A stretch of DNA of 36,668 nt, taken from an uncultured Fidelibacterota bacterium. GTDB lineage: Bacteria; Fidelibacterota; Marinisomatia; Marinisomatales; Marinisomataceae. This document shows positions 1 to 6,615 of the stretch, in pieces. A program made the translations under genes and the position numbers. The notes beneath the pieces were generated by a model, which was not told the origin of the DNA, did not search any database, and saw only the letters and a list, made by a program, of their open reading frames with translations. The DNA lies in NCBI GenBank assembly GCA_902624575.1, contig CACNXV010000006.1:1-36668 (forward strand). The letters are read 5' to 3'. Each line of letters starts with the position of its first letter. Within the stretch, counting starts at the first letter, position 1.

Positions 1-1
1 T

Positions 2-208
2 TTTCCTTCAGATGATCATCCTGTAGTTGTAAACAGTCTTTTTTGGAGAGAGGCGGGCATGGGTCCAACAGGCCCTGGTGTTTTATCAACGTTATTTGAA
101 TTGGCGGCAGCTAAAAAAATTAGAATTTTAAAAGAAGGTTCTTCTTTCAATTATTTCTCCTCAACTGCAATTATCCTAGCCCTTGTTGTGCCAATGTTTG
201 TTACTTGA
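2..208 (+). CDS. C-terminal fragment of an unidentified protein (5' end outside window)
   Basis: A plus-strand frame is open from the window edge to a TGA at 206-208. Its residues include 'WREAGMGPTGPGVLSTLFEL' and a basic 'AAAKKIRILKEG' stretch, which looks like real protein rather than a chance frame. I do not recognise the family. The last 58 bp lie antisense to the end of the cupin gene, and the final hydrophobic 18 residues could be a product of that overlap. Nothing else within the first 150 bases is visible on either strand. Confidence 0.45.
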   Translation, partial: FPSDDHPVVVNSLFWREAGMGPTGPGVLSTLFELAAAKKIRILKEGSSFNYFSSTAIILALVVPMFVT

Positions 209-540
209 TGAGTAGTTGAGCCTTGTATTTGAAAATCTCCGCTTTTTAATTCAGCGGTAAATACTTCACCTTCTTCATTTGTAACTTGCATCTGACCTCC
301 TTCAACTACATAATAAAACATATCGGCATGTGTATGAAGATTATCGCCTTGACCAGGCTCAAAAATTACTTCCAAAATAATAAAATCATCAGTTTCATGT
401 AGCACCTTATAAACATCAGGAGATGCATTTTCAGGGCTCATATTGTTTCTACCTACTTCAATTGCTTTAAACTCTGTTCCAATTTGTACATTACATGCAG
501 ATATTAGAAATAATAGCATTATTGTTAAAAAAACTCTCAT
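151..540 (-). CDS. Cupin-domain lipoprotein
   Basis: A 129-residue protein with an N-terminal lipoprotein signal (hydrophobic residues 3-14, lipobox 'LISAC' with Cys16), so it is probably an exported, membrane-anchored protein. The rest is a single cupin_2 barrel: 'EPGQGDNLHTHADMFYYVVE' carries the first cupin motif with the two His and the downstream Glu that bind metal, and a second motif with a His follows near 'GSTTHQVTNIG'. Small cupins of this kind bind a metal and a small ligand, but the substrate cannot be read from the sequence. The gene lies 9 bp downstream of the FMO-like gene and probably shares its transcript. Confidence 0.8.
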   Translation of the reverse strand: MRVFLTIMLLFLISACNVQIGTEFKAIEVGRNNMSPENASPDVYKVLHETDDFIILEVIFEPGQGDNLHTHADMFYYVVEGGQMQVTNEEGEVFTAELKSGDFQIQGSTTHQVTNIGTTRARIIAVEEK

Positions 541-549
541 ATTGTCTCC

Positions 550-1818
550 TTAGCTTAGTTCATTTTTTAAGTGTTTAACAAAATCATGAAAATCAACCTC
601 CAATTTGTGTCTTGGGGTGTTAATAAATTCATAAGGCATGTTATTCTGCTGATCGTAAACTGCTTTTTCCAAATTAGCAGGTAGCTTCCATTCATTAGAC
701 AAATATTTAACAATTTGCTGTGATTGTAAATCTGAAATAGGCCATATACAACCTAAAGGTTGAAGCAAACCAACAAACATTAAATTTTTATACTTTGGGT
801 GAAAGCAAAAATTATAAAGATCAATTTCATTTTTTTCGTAATTGATATCAGCTTCATCAAAAAAAGGAAATTTTATCTTATAACCAGTTGCAAATAAAAC
901 TATATCAAAGTTATCTATTGAACCATCTTCAAATTCAACAGAATTATTTGAAAATTTTCTGATATTTTTTTGGGGTTTTATTTTTCCATGTTTAATAAAG
1001 TATAGAAGCTCTGAATTTATTGTAGCATGTGTTTGTAAAATGTCATGATCGGGCTTTTGCAACCCATAATCTTCATATTTCCCTTGTATAAATCTTAAAG
1101 CTAATTTTTGTAAAAATAACCTAATCTTTTGTGGAATCCAGAGCGTTTTAGAATAAAAAACATCTGATGGCATTCCCATGATGAATTTTGGTATAAAGTG
1201 ATATCCTCTTCTCATACTTATAGACGTTTTTTTTGCCACTCTGCTGACCTCAACTGCTATATCGCAAGCTGAATTACCACCGCCAACTACAAGCACAGAT
1301 TTATCTTTGAAATATTCATTATTTTTAAATTGATGAGAATGCATTAACTCACCATTAAAATCGCCTTCAAATGTTGGTATTCTAGGACTCCAATGGTGTC
1401 CATTCGCAATAATTAAATAATCAAACTCTTCACAAAATTCATCAAAATAAATCTTCCATTTATCATGCGAAGGAACAGCTTTACTTACTTGAGTACTAAA
1501 TTTTATGTGTTTTCTTAAGTCAAACTTATCAACATAGCTATTAAAGTATGACAATAATTGAGAGCCAGATGGATAATCAGGAAAATCATCTGGCATAGTG
1601 AAATCTGAATATTGAGAAAATTCCTTCGAACTGATTATATGGGTGGTTTTAAAAATGCTAGAATGTCCTGTTTTATCTTGATAAACCCAATTACCTCCAA
1701 TTTGATCATTCATTTCAAAACAAGTAACATTAAAGCCGTTTGTTGATAAATTTTTTAAAGCTGTTATACCAGAAGGCCCAGCACCAATTATTGCGATCTT
1801 TGAATCTGAATTCATCAT
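550..1818 (-). CDS. Flavin-containing monooxygenase-like protein
   Basis: A 422-residue class B flavoprotein monooxygenase. It has an FAD-binding Rossmann motif GAGPSG at residues 12-17, the FMO fingerprint F-x-G-x3-H-x3-F at 154-164, an NADPH-binding Rossmann motif 'VVGGGNSACD' at 177-186 and the 'FATGY' motif at 309-313. Family members oxygenate soft nucleophiles (N or S) using NADPH and O2. Trimethylamine monooxygenases of marine bacteria belong here, but I cannot assign a substrate. Two ATG codons stand in tandem at the start (1818 or 1815), without a clear Shine-Dalgarno. It sits between the Fpg/Nei-like gene (8 bp upstream) and the cupin gene (9 bp downstream) on the same strand. Confidence 0.85.
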   Translation of the reverse strand: MMNSDSKIAIIGAGPSGITALKNLSTNGFNVTCFEMNDQIGGNWVYQDKTGHSSIFKTTHIISSKEFSQYSDFTMPDDFPDYPSGSQLLSYFNSYVDKFDLRKHIKFSTQVSKAVPSHDKWKIYFDEFCEEFDYLIIANGHHWSPRIPTFEGDFNGELMHSHQFKNNEYFKDKSVLVVGGGNSACDIAVEVSRVAKKTSISMRRGYHFIPKFIMGMPSDVFYSKTLWIPQKIRLFLQKLALRFIQGKYEDYGLQKPDHDILQTHATINSELLYFIKHGKIKPQKNIRKFSNNSVEFEDGSIDNFDIVLFATGYKIKFPFFDEADINYEKNEIDLYNFCFHPKYKNLMFVGLLQPLGCIWPISDLQSQQIVKYLSNEWKLPANLEKAVYDQQNNMPYEFINTPRHKLEVDFHDFVKHLKNELS

Positions 1819-1826
1819 AAAATAAT

Positions 1827-2609
1827 TTATAAAACTTTTAAAGCTTTATGCCATTTTTTTGCATACCAAAAAGTTCTTCCCTGACTATCTTTCATTTTCA
1901 TTGTTTTTCCATAAAATTTCATCCATTCATGAAAGTCATTATCTTTTTCTGACTTATTTTCATTCATCCAAGAGTAAAGCTCCCCACCACCTAACCTGTA
2001 TGAATCATGAACTTGTTCAATTAAATGATTTAAAAATGGTTCATTTATAAGATTTTTCATTGGTTGGAATGGGTTTTTATTCCATTTACCAAGAATTTCT
2101 GCCCGCAAGTAATTTCCAAGACCATTAAACCATTTTTGATTCATTAGTACAATATGAGCAGGTTTTTGAAAATCTCTGTGTTCAATATTATCATAAATAT
2201 ATTTTTTAAAACTTTCTACTTCATCAAATATATCTGGCCCACGGTTTTTATTCCAATCTTTAGAGATACTCTTACCGAACCTTCTTACATCGCTCCAGCA
2301 AAACCAATTATTATCACTCATTCTAAATCTTATATGAGCATGCTTCCAATGTTTATTTTTATATCCTCTTTTTTTAAAATTTTTAAAACATCCAGTCATG
2401 CCCAATGAGATAACTACAGGCTCTTTATCAAAAAAAAGTTTGAGCTCTTTACCTCTACTCTTTGCTGTAATTCTTTTACCTAAAACATCAATATCCTCAA
2501 TGAGTTTCAATTTATTTGTTTTGAGAAATTTAACGTCCGTAATATGCCTTTTTTTGTTTGCATTATTAACAAATTCAGACGTTAACTTGACTTCAGAAAT
2601 TTCAGGCAT
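1827..2609 (-). CDS. Fpg/Nei-family DNA glycosylase with a zincless finger
   Basis: A 260-residue base-excision-repair glycosylase/AP lyase. The start M-P-E gives the catalytic Pro2 and Glu3, and Lys54 in 'SRGKELKL' matches the conserved beta-strand lysine. The helix-two-turn-helix is at about 155-172 (NQKWFNGLGNYLRAEIL). The usual C-terminal zinc finger is absent: only two cysteines exist (74 and 104), both in the body of the protein. Residues 240-249 read 'KDSQGRTFWY', matching the 'GRT(I/F)W' zincless finger known from NEIL1 and plant FPG, with Arg245 as the predicted DNA-reading residue. The enzyme should remove oxidised purines or pyrimidines, but which it prefers cannot be told from sequence. 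The gene is 6 bp downstream of the nitroreductase gene. Confidence 0.88.
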   Translation of the reverse strand: MPEISEVKLTSEFVNNANKKRHITDVKFLKTNKLKLIEDIDVLGKRITAKSRGKELKLFFDKEPVVISLGMTGCFKNFKKRGYKNKHWKHAHIRFRMSDNNWFCWSDVRRFGKSISKDWNKNRGPDIFDEVESFKKYIYDNIEHRDFQKPAHIVLMNQKWFNGLGNYLRAEILGKWNKNPFQPMKNLINEPFLNHLIEQVHDSYRLGGGELYSWMNENKSEKDNDFHEWMKFYGKTMKMKDSQGRTFWYAKKWHKALKVL

Positions 2610-2615
2610 ATTTGA

Positions 2616-3167
2616 TTAGTACCTTGTCACAAAATCTTCTAAATCAATGCTTGGAACGTTTCTATCCTTGCCACTTTTAGTGCCTACATATAAATAACCA
2701 AGAATATGGTGATTACTATCTAAATTGAAGTATCTTACAATATCGTCATTTAAAGCAAGCTTACCAGTTTTCCATATTCCAGCATAATTCAATGCACTTA
2801 ATGCTAATAAAATATTTTGAGCTGCAGCAGCAGTTGAAAGCATTTGCTCAATTGGAGGGACTTTTGGATGCTTTTTAACCTCTGTAATCAAAACGATTAC
2901 CATAGGTGCTCTAAAAGGAGCAATTTTTGCTTTTTCAATAAATGCTATATCATCTGAAAAATTGTCTTTTGCAAAGTCTTCGAAGATTTTTGATAATTTA
3001 TTTAGTGAATCTCCTTTGAATTCCAGGAATTTACTAGGTTTAAGCCAAGCGTGATCTGGTGCTCTTAAGGCTGATTGATAAACAATATCCATTTCTTTTC
3101 TGTTTGGAAATGGCAGTTCAAGATTTTTTGAAGATTTTCTATTTAATAAGTTTTTAATAGCATCCAT
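2616..3167 (-). CDS. YdjA-type nitroreductase family protein
   Basis: At 183 residues it has the same length as Escherichia coli YdjA and shares its opening pattern ('MDAIKNLLNRKSSKNLELP', then 'ALRAPDHAWLKPSKFLEFKG'). It is an FMN-dependent nitroreductase fold, and the Arg/Ser near residues 10-13 and the Pro-containing 'LKPSKF' segment form the FMN phosphate site in this family. 'GIWKTGKLA' lies where the family has its conserved glycine loop. Such enzymes form homodimers and use NAD(P)H to reduce nitro or related compounds; the natural substrate is unknown. It is followed after 6 bp by the glycosylase gene and preceded, after a 39-bp gap, by ferrochelatase. Confidence 0.87.
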   Translation of the reverse strand: MDAIKNLLNRKSSKNLELPFPNRKEMDIVYQSALRAPDHAWLKPSKFLEFKGDSLNKLSKIFEDFAKDNFSDDIAFIEKAKIAPFRAPMVIVLITEVKKHPKVPPIEQMLSTAAAAQNILLALSALNYAGIWKTGKLALNDDIVRYFNLDSNHHILGYLYVGTKSGKDRNVPSIDLEDFVTRY

Positions 3168-3206
3168 GATGCAATAATTTTATAAAAATTATTTTTGAAT
3201 AACAAA

Positions 3207-4214
3207 TTAATGAGGAGAAATAATTTTTTCTAAAGCTGAAATAAAATGTTTGTTGTCGTTTAAACATGGAATATAAGTAAAAGATTTACCACCAGACTCC
3301 ATAAAACTTTCTTTACCTCTCATGCCAATTTCTTCAAGCGTTTCTAAACAATCAGCAACAAATGATGGACAAACAATACCAATGTTTTCAACACCATTAT
3401 TGGGAAAATTTTCTAATTCCTTATCCGTGTATGGCTTCAACCAATATGGACTTACTACTGAAACTCTTGATTGATAAGTCATTTTCCAGTCTGAGTTGCT
3501 AAGATTCAACTTATCAGCTGTAAACTTTGAAGTCATGTAAGTATTACATTTATAACATCTGCAATACTCTTTACTATCTGTAGAGCAACAATTATCATGC
3601 TCGTAACACTGCTTACCTCCATCGCAAGACTGGGTAACATGCCTTATAGGAATTCCATGATAACTAAAGATAAGCTTATCTAATCCATTCAAGTGTGGCT
3701 TTATAGATCTAGCAAGAGAATCAATATAATCTGGATGATTATAAAAAGGTTCAATGAACTTTAACTGCAATTCAGGATATATTTTTTTAACTACTTTTTT
3801 AACCTCTTCGTTCGTTGAAACAGTAGTTGATGAAGCATTGTGAGGATATAGTGGAATTACATGAAGTTCTTTGATTCTTTTTTCTTTGAATCTCAAAATT
3901 GATTCTTCAATAGATGGATACTGATATCTCATAGCAATATCTACATCCCAACCGGTTTGCTTTGATAAAGCATCTGCAATTTTTTGCGTATTAATAATTA
4001 AAGGAGAACCATCTTCTTCCCATATTTCTTCATAAGCTTCTTTGGCTTGAGATGGTCTAAAAGGAAGTATAAATAATCTTAAAATAAGCTGTTGAAAAAA
4101 CTTAGGAAAATCTAATACGTAGTCATCTGACATAAACTCTTCAAGATATTCTCTAACATGTTGTTTATCCGTGCTCTTTGGAGACCCTAAGTTTAATAAT
4201 AATACATTTTTCAT
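3207..4214 (-). CDS. hemH: Ferrochelatase
   Basis: A 335-residue ferrochelatase that inserts Fe2+ into protoporphyrin IX, the last step of the classical haem pathway. The catalytic His186 lies in 'FSYHGIP' and the conserved acidic helix 'CPSFVADCLETLEEIG' supplies the Glu (about 291). Between them is a Cys-rich insert with Cys at 197, 203, 209, 210, 218, 220 and 223. Similar insertions occur in ferrochelatases of FCB-group bacteria; whether they bind metal here is unknown. The ATG overlaps the stop of the upstream DUF454 gene by 4 bp (ATGA), so the two are co-translated. No other haem gene is in the window. Confidence 0.95.
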   Translation of the reverse strand: MKNVLLLNLGSPKSTDKQHVREYLEEFMSDDYVLDFPKFFQQLILRLFILPFRPSQAKEAYEEIWEEDGSPLIINTQKIADALSKQTGWDVDIAMRYQYPSIEESILRFKEKRIKELHVIPLYPHNASSTTVSTNEEVKKVVKKIYPELQLKFIEPFYNHPDYIDSLARSIKPHLNGLDKLIFSYHGIPIRHVTQSCDGGKQCYEHDNCCSTDSKEYCRCYKCNTYMTSKFTADKLNLSNSDWKMTYQSRVSVVSPYWLKPYTDKELENFPNNGVENIGIVCPSFVADCLETLEEIGMRGKESFMESGGKSFTYIPCLNDNKHFISALEKIISPH

Positions 4215-4594
4215 ACTTTAACACTCGAAGCATCTGGTCTTGTTAGAATAAAAAGCGCTATAGATGTTCCAACAATTGCTAACAAAATATCTACTGCTAA
4301 AATTTTATTTACATAAATGGCACCTGAAAAAGAAATTGCTATTAAAGGTATTGCACTCATTTTTGCTTTTTTATTAATAGATCCATGGTTTCTCCAGTCT
4401 CGAATCATTTTACCAAAAATTCTATGATTTAGAAGCCAATTTTCAAGTTTTTTTGATGATCTAGCAAAAAACCATACTGAGACAAGAATAAATGGTGTTG
4501 TTGGAACAATTGGTAAAAATAATCCAATAAAACCTAGGATTAAAAAGATGAATCCTATGGCTATATATATATAGTTTTTAATGATTATTTGCAT
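4211..4594 (-). CDS. DUF454 (YbaN-like) inner membrane protein
   Basis: A 127-residue membrane protein matching the YbaN/DUF454 pattern: a first hairpin of two helices with 'GFIGLFLPIVPTTPFILVS', then 'FFARSSKKLENWLLNHRIFG', a basic cytosolic segment, and two more hydrophobic helices towards the C terminus. The function of the family is not known. Its gene overlaps the ferrochelatase start by 4 bp, a coupling that suggests, but does not prove, a link with haem or iron metabolism. It is separated from the HxlR regulator by 73 bp. Confidence 0.88.
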   Translation of the reverse strand: MQIIIKNYIYIAIGFIFLILGFIGLFLPIVPTTPFILVSVWFFARSSKKLENWLLNHRIFGKMIRDWRNHGSINKKAKMSAIPLIAISFSGAIYVNKILAVDILLAIVGTSIALFILTRPDASSVKV

Positions 4595-4667
4595 CTACTC
4601 AATTAATTAAAATTAATTGTCCAAAATGTAATACAGAAAAAATTATTTTAGAAGAAATTCTAGTGGG

Positions 4668-5009
4668 TTATTTCAAATAATTCATTGCCCAATCATTCAA
4701 CATATCAAACACCGGGACCAATGTTTTACCTTTTTTGGTTAATGAATATTCTACTCGTGGAGGAATTTCAGCATAAATTTTTCTTGAAATAATATCATTT
4801 TTTTCTAAATCTCTAAGTTCTCTAGTAAGCATGTTTTTGCTTATGCCATCAATTCCACGGTGTAAAATACCAAACCGATTAATATTTTGTGCAATTCTCA
4901 TAATGATAATTGGCCTCCACTTACCACCGATCATCTTCATAGAATATGTAATTGGGCATGATTCAACTGTACAACCGCAAATATCTTCAAAGCAATGATT
5001 ATTGTTCAT
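4668..5009 (-). CDS. HxlR-family winged-helix regulator with a Cys-rich N terminus
   Basis: A 113-residue MarR-like winged-helix regulator of the HxlR type: 'MKMIGGKWRPIIIMRIAQ' is the family hallmark, followed by a recognition helix region 'ISKNMLTRELRDLEKNDII' and a wing ending in 'YSLTKKGK'. HxlR proteins usually keep one Cys just before the GGKW segment. Here the first 18 residues hold four (Cys6, 11, 13, 18), which could be a thiol or metal sensor. The gene is divergent from the CDGSH iron-sulfur gene across 95 bp, so that gene is the obvious target. Redox or Fe-S sensing is inference. Confidence 0.87.
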   Translation of the reverse strand: MNNNHCFEDICGCTVESCPITYSMKMIGGKWRPIIIMRIAQNINRFGILHRGIDGISKNMLTRELRDLEKNDIISRKIYAEIPPRVEYSLTKKGKTLVPVFDMLNDWAMNYLK

Positions 5010-5104
5010 AATAGTCCTTTTTTTGTTACTATATCAAAAAATAGTGCCTACTTGTGTAATTTGTCAATAGGTAATAATTTCATACATATTTAAAAGGAGT
5101 AATA
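5010..5104. promoter_or_regulatory. Divergent promoter region between hxlR-like and CDGSH genes
   Basis: The 95-bp gap holds a shared -35-like element: TTGTCA on the plus strand (5061-5066) overlaps TTGACA on the minus strand (5062-5067). A plausible plus-strand -10 (TACATA or ACATAT) sits at 5083-5089, before an AAAGGAG Shine-Dalgarno at 5093-5099. A short inverted repeat ACTAT/ATAGT flanks the minus-strand leader around 5027-5044. Binding by the HxlR protein is inferred from position only. Confidence 0.45.
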
Positions 5105-5332
5105 ATGAAAGAAGACAAAACACCGTATTCAGTGAGCTTGAAAAAAGGCCAACATTATGCTTGGTGCAGTTGTTCGCAGTCAAAGAATCAACCTTTCTGC
5201 GACGGCAGTCACAAGAAAACAGATAAAAATCCTGTTATCTTTAAGGCAGAAGAAGATACCGATGTATTTTTATGTGGCTGCAAAGAGTCAGCAGACGCGC
5301 CATACTGTAATGGTTCTCACTTAAATGCGTAA
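5105..5332 (+). CDS. CDGSH-type iron-sulfur domain protein (two domains)
   Basis: A 75-residue protein made of two CDGSH domains. The first is 'CSCSQSKNQPFCDGSH' and the second is 'CGCKESADAPYCNGSH', each giving the 3Cys-1His ligand set for a labile [2Fe-2S] cluster. In the second domain the Asp of CDGSH is replaced by Asn; the four ligands stay intact. Small bacterial tandem CDGSH proteins of this type are thought to act in electron transfer or Fe-S handling. A good Shine-Dalgarno (AAAGGAG) supports the start. It is a single-gene unit, divergent from the Cys-rich HxlR regulator and closed by a strong terminator. Confidence 0.92.
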   Translation: MKEDKTPYSVSLKKGQHYAWCSCSQSKNQPFCDGSHKKTDKNPVIFKAEEDTDVFLCGCKESADAPYCNGSHLNA

Positions 5333-5335
5333 AAT

Positions 5336-5366
5336 AAAAAGGACTACTTTTTGTAGTCCTTTTTTT
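5336..5366. terminator. Bidirectional rho-independent terminator
   Basis: GGACTAC (5341-5347) pairs with GTAGTCC (5353-5359) around a TTTTT loop. A-runs on the left and T-runs on the right make it work on both strands. It lies 3 bp after the CDGSH stop and 27 bp beyond the end of the convergent hydrolase gene, so it can end both transcripts. Confidence 0.9.
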
Positions 5367-5393
5367 ATTCATTAATTTTTCAATTAAAGTATA

Positions 5394-6260
5394 TCATTTA
5401 AAAACTTCATTAATTGCTTTAACTACTTCTTCTGGAGTTTCTTCTTGAACAAAATGTCCTGCATCTGTTTTTACTACTTTGGCTTGAGGAAGTAAGCGTG
5501 AAGTTCTTCTCCTTAACTTCCACATTACAGGATCATTCATACCCCAAACAATTTGTGCTTTACCCTCATAAGAATCTAAATATGTCTCTATTTCTTGTTC
5601 AATGGGTACGCTTGGATGTTGCATAGTATTCGGAACCATTCTTGCTAATGCTAATGGACCGCAATTATCTTTAAATTTTCTAAGAGGATATTTATATGCC
5701 CTCATTGATTGTGAATCAAATGATCCGGGTACATGGGCAAAACGATTCAAAAATGATAGCGGAAAATTTAATCTTCTGAAAAACAAGCTACTAATAAGCG
5801 GAACTTGTGAAAGACTATGAAACCAAGTAGGCTTAAATCCATCTTTTGGAGCGGTTATTGCTGTGTTCATTACTACCAATCCATCAATTTTCTTTCCTGC
5901 TTTTATTGCACCTGCTATTCCAATCATACCACCCCAATCATGAACGACAAGACCAATTTTTTCCTCTTTGATGGTCGAAAAAAATTTTGCCATCCATTTA
6001 CTATGAGCTTCAAGTGAGTGTTCGTGGATTTTTACTTTTTCAGAAAATCCAAAACCAATTAAATCAGGAATAATATATCTATGACTATCATCAAGTCCAT
6101 CTAACACTTTTTTATATAAATATCCCCACATGGGATTTCCATGAACCATAACAATAGGTTTGCCTGCTCCTTTTTCCATAATATGCATTTCTTTTCCAAC
6201 GTTTATCCATGAATGATTATAAGGAAGTTCTTTTTGAAGCCAATTAGGGATTTTTTTCAT
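5394..6260 (-). CDS. Haloalkane-dehalogenase-like alpha/beta hydrolase
   Basis: A 288-residue alpha/beta hydrolase. The oxyanion-hole motif is 'HGNPMW' (40-45), the nucleophile elbow is 'HDWGG' (107-111) with Asp108 as nucleophile followed by Trp109, and the C-terminal His is in 'AGHFVQEETPEEV'. An Asp nucleophile followed by Trp, together with an HGNPxW motif, is the pattern of haloalkane dehalogenases, in which the two tryptophans hold the halide. Fluoroacetate dehalogenases and epoxide hydrolases are the close alternatives. The acid is probably the Asp in 'GMNDPVMW'. It has no signal peptide, so it is cytosolic. It is transcribed alone, with a small plus-strand ORF beginning 84 bp upstream. 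Confidence 0.8.
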   Translation of the reverse strand: MKKIPNWLQKELPYNHSWINVGKEMHIMEKGAGKPIVMVHGNPMWGYLYKKVLDGLDDSHRYIIPDLIGFGFSEKVKIHEHSLEAHSKWMAKFFSTIKEEKIGLVVHDWGGMIGIAGAIKAGKKIDGLVVMNTAITAPKDGFKPTWFHSLSQVPLISSLFFRRLNFPLSFLNRFAHVPGSFDSQSMRAYKYPLRKFKDNCGPLALARMVPNTMQHPSVPIEQEIETYLDSYEGKAQIVWGMNDPVMWKLRRRTSRLLPQAKVVKTDAGHFVQEETPEEVVKAINEVFK

Positions 6261-6344
6261 AATTATTAAACTTACTAAAAATTATTTTAGGATGTATTAG
6301 AGAATTGTTATTCCCCTATTAAACACAAGTAGTTATATTTGTTT

Positions 6345-6437
6345 ATGAACTTGGATATTATTATTGGAGTCGTTCTTTACATAGTCATACCTGCATTTGT
6401 CTTTGTAATGGCGGTTATGTTAGATACAGATGATTAA
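6345..6437 (+). CDS. Putative 30-aa single-pass membrane protein
   Basis: An ATG-started frame of 30 codons encodes MNLD, then a hydrophobic span of about 22 residues, then an acidic 'DTDD' tail. That composition fits a small membrane protein of the kind that joins respiratory or transport complexes. No clear Shine-Dalgarno precedes it. Support comes from its place: it starts 84 bp from the divergent hydrolase gene and ends 24 bp before a strong hairpin terminator. Without the ORF the 258-base gap between the hydrolase and tRNA-Val would hold only the terminator. Confidence 0.45.
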   Translation: MNLDIIIGVVLYIVIPAFVFVMAVMLDTDD

Positions 6438-6461
6438 TCTTTATCTTAAATGTAAAAAATT

Positions 6462-6491
6462 AAAAAGGGGTATTTTTATACCCCTTTTTTT
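6462..6491. terminator. Bidirectional rho-independent terminator
   Basis: GGGGTAT (6467-6473) pairs with ATACCCC (6478-6484) around a TTTT loop, flanked by AAAAA and TTTTTTT. On the minus strand it lies 27 bp downstream of tRNA-Val; on the plus strand it follows the 30-codon ORF. Confidence 0.9.
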
Positions 6492-6518
6492 CGTCTATTA
6501 ATGACTTTATTTTGAACG

Positions 6519-6592
6519 TGGGCGATACTGGATTCGAACCAGTGACCCTCTGCGTGTCGAGCAGATACTCTAACCAACTGAGCTAATCGCCC
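6519..6592 (-). tRNA. tRNA-Val (anticodon GAC)
   Basis: The minus strand folds into a full cloverleaf of 74 nt: acceptor GGGCGAT/ATCGCCC, D-arm GCTC/GAGT, anticodon stem TCTGC/GCAGA, T-arm ACTGG-TTCGAAT-CCAGT and discriminator A. The anticodon loop is TCGACAC, so the anticodon is GAC (valine). Position 33 would be C instead of the nearly universal U. CCA is not encoded. Confidence 0.93.
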
Positions 6593-6615
6593 CCTAATAT
6601 TATACGAAACTTAAT

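Noticed and set aside
6519-6592. Integration site of a mobile element at tRNA-Val
   Set aside because: No integrase, no repeated copy of the tRNA end and no foreign-looking segment is visible near either tRNA.
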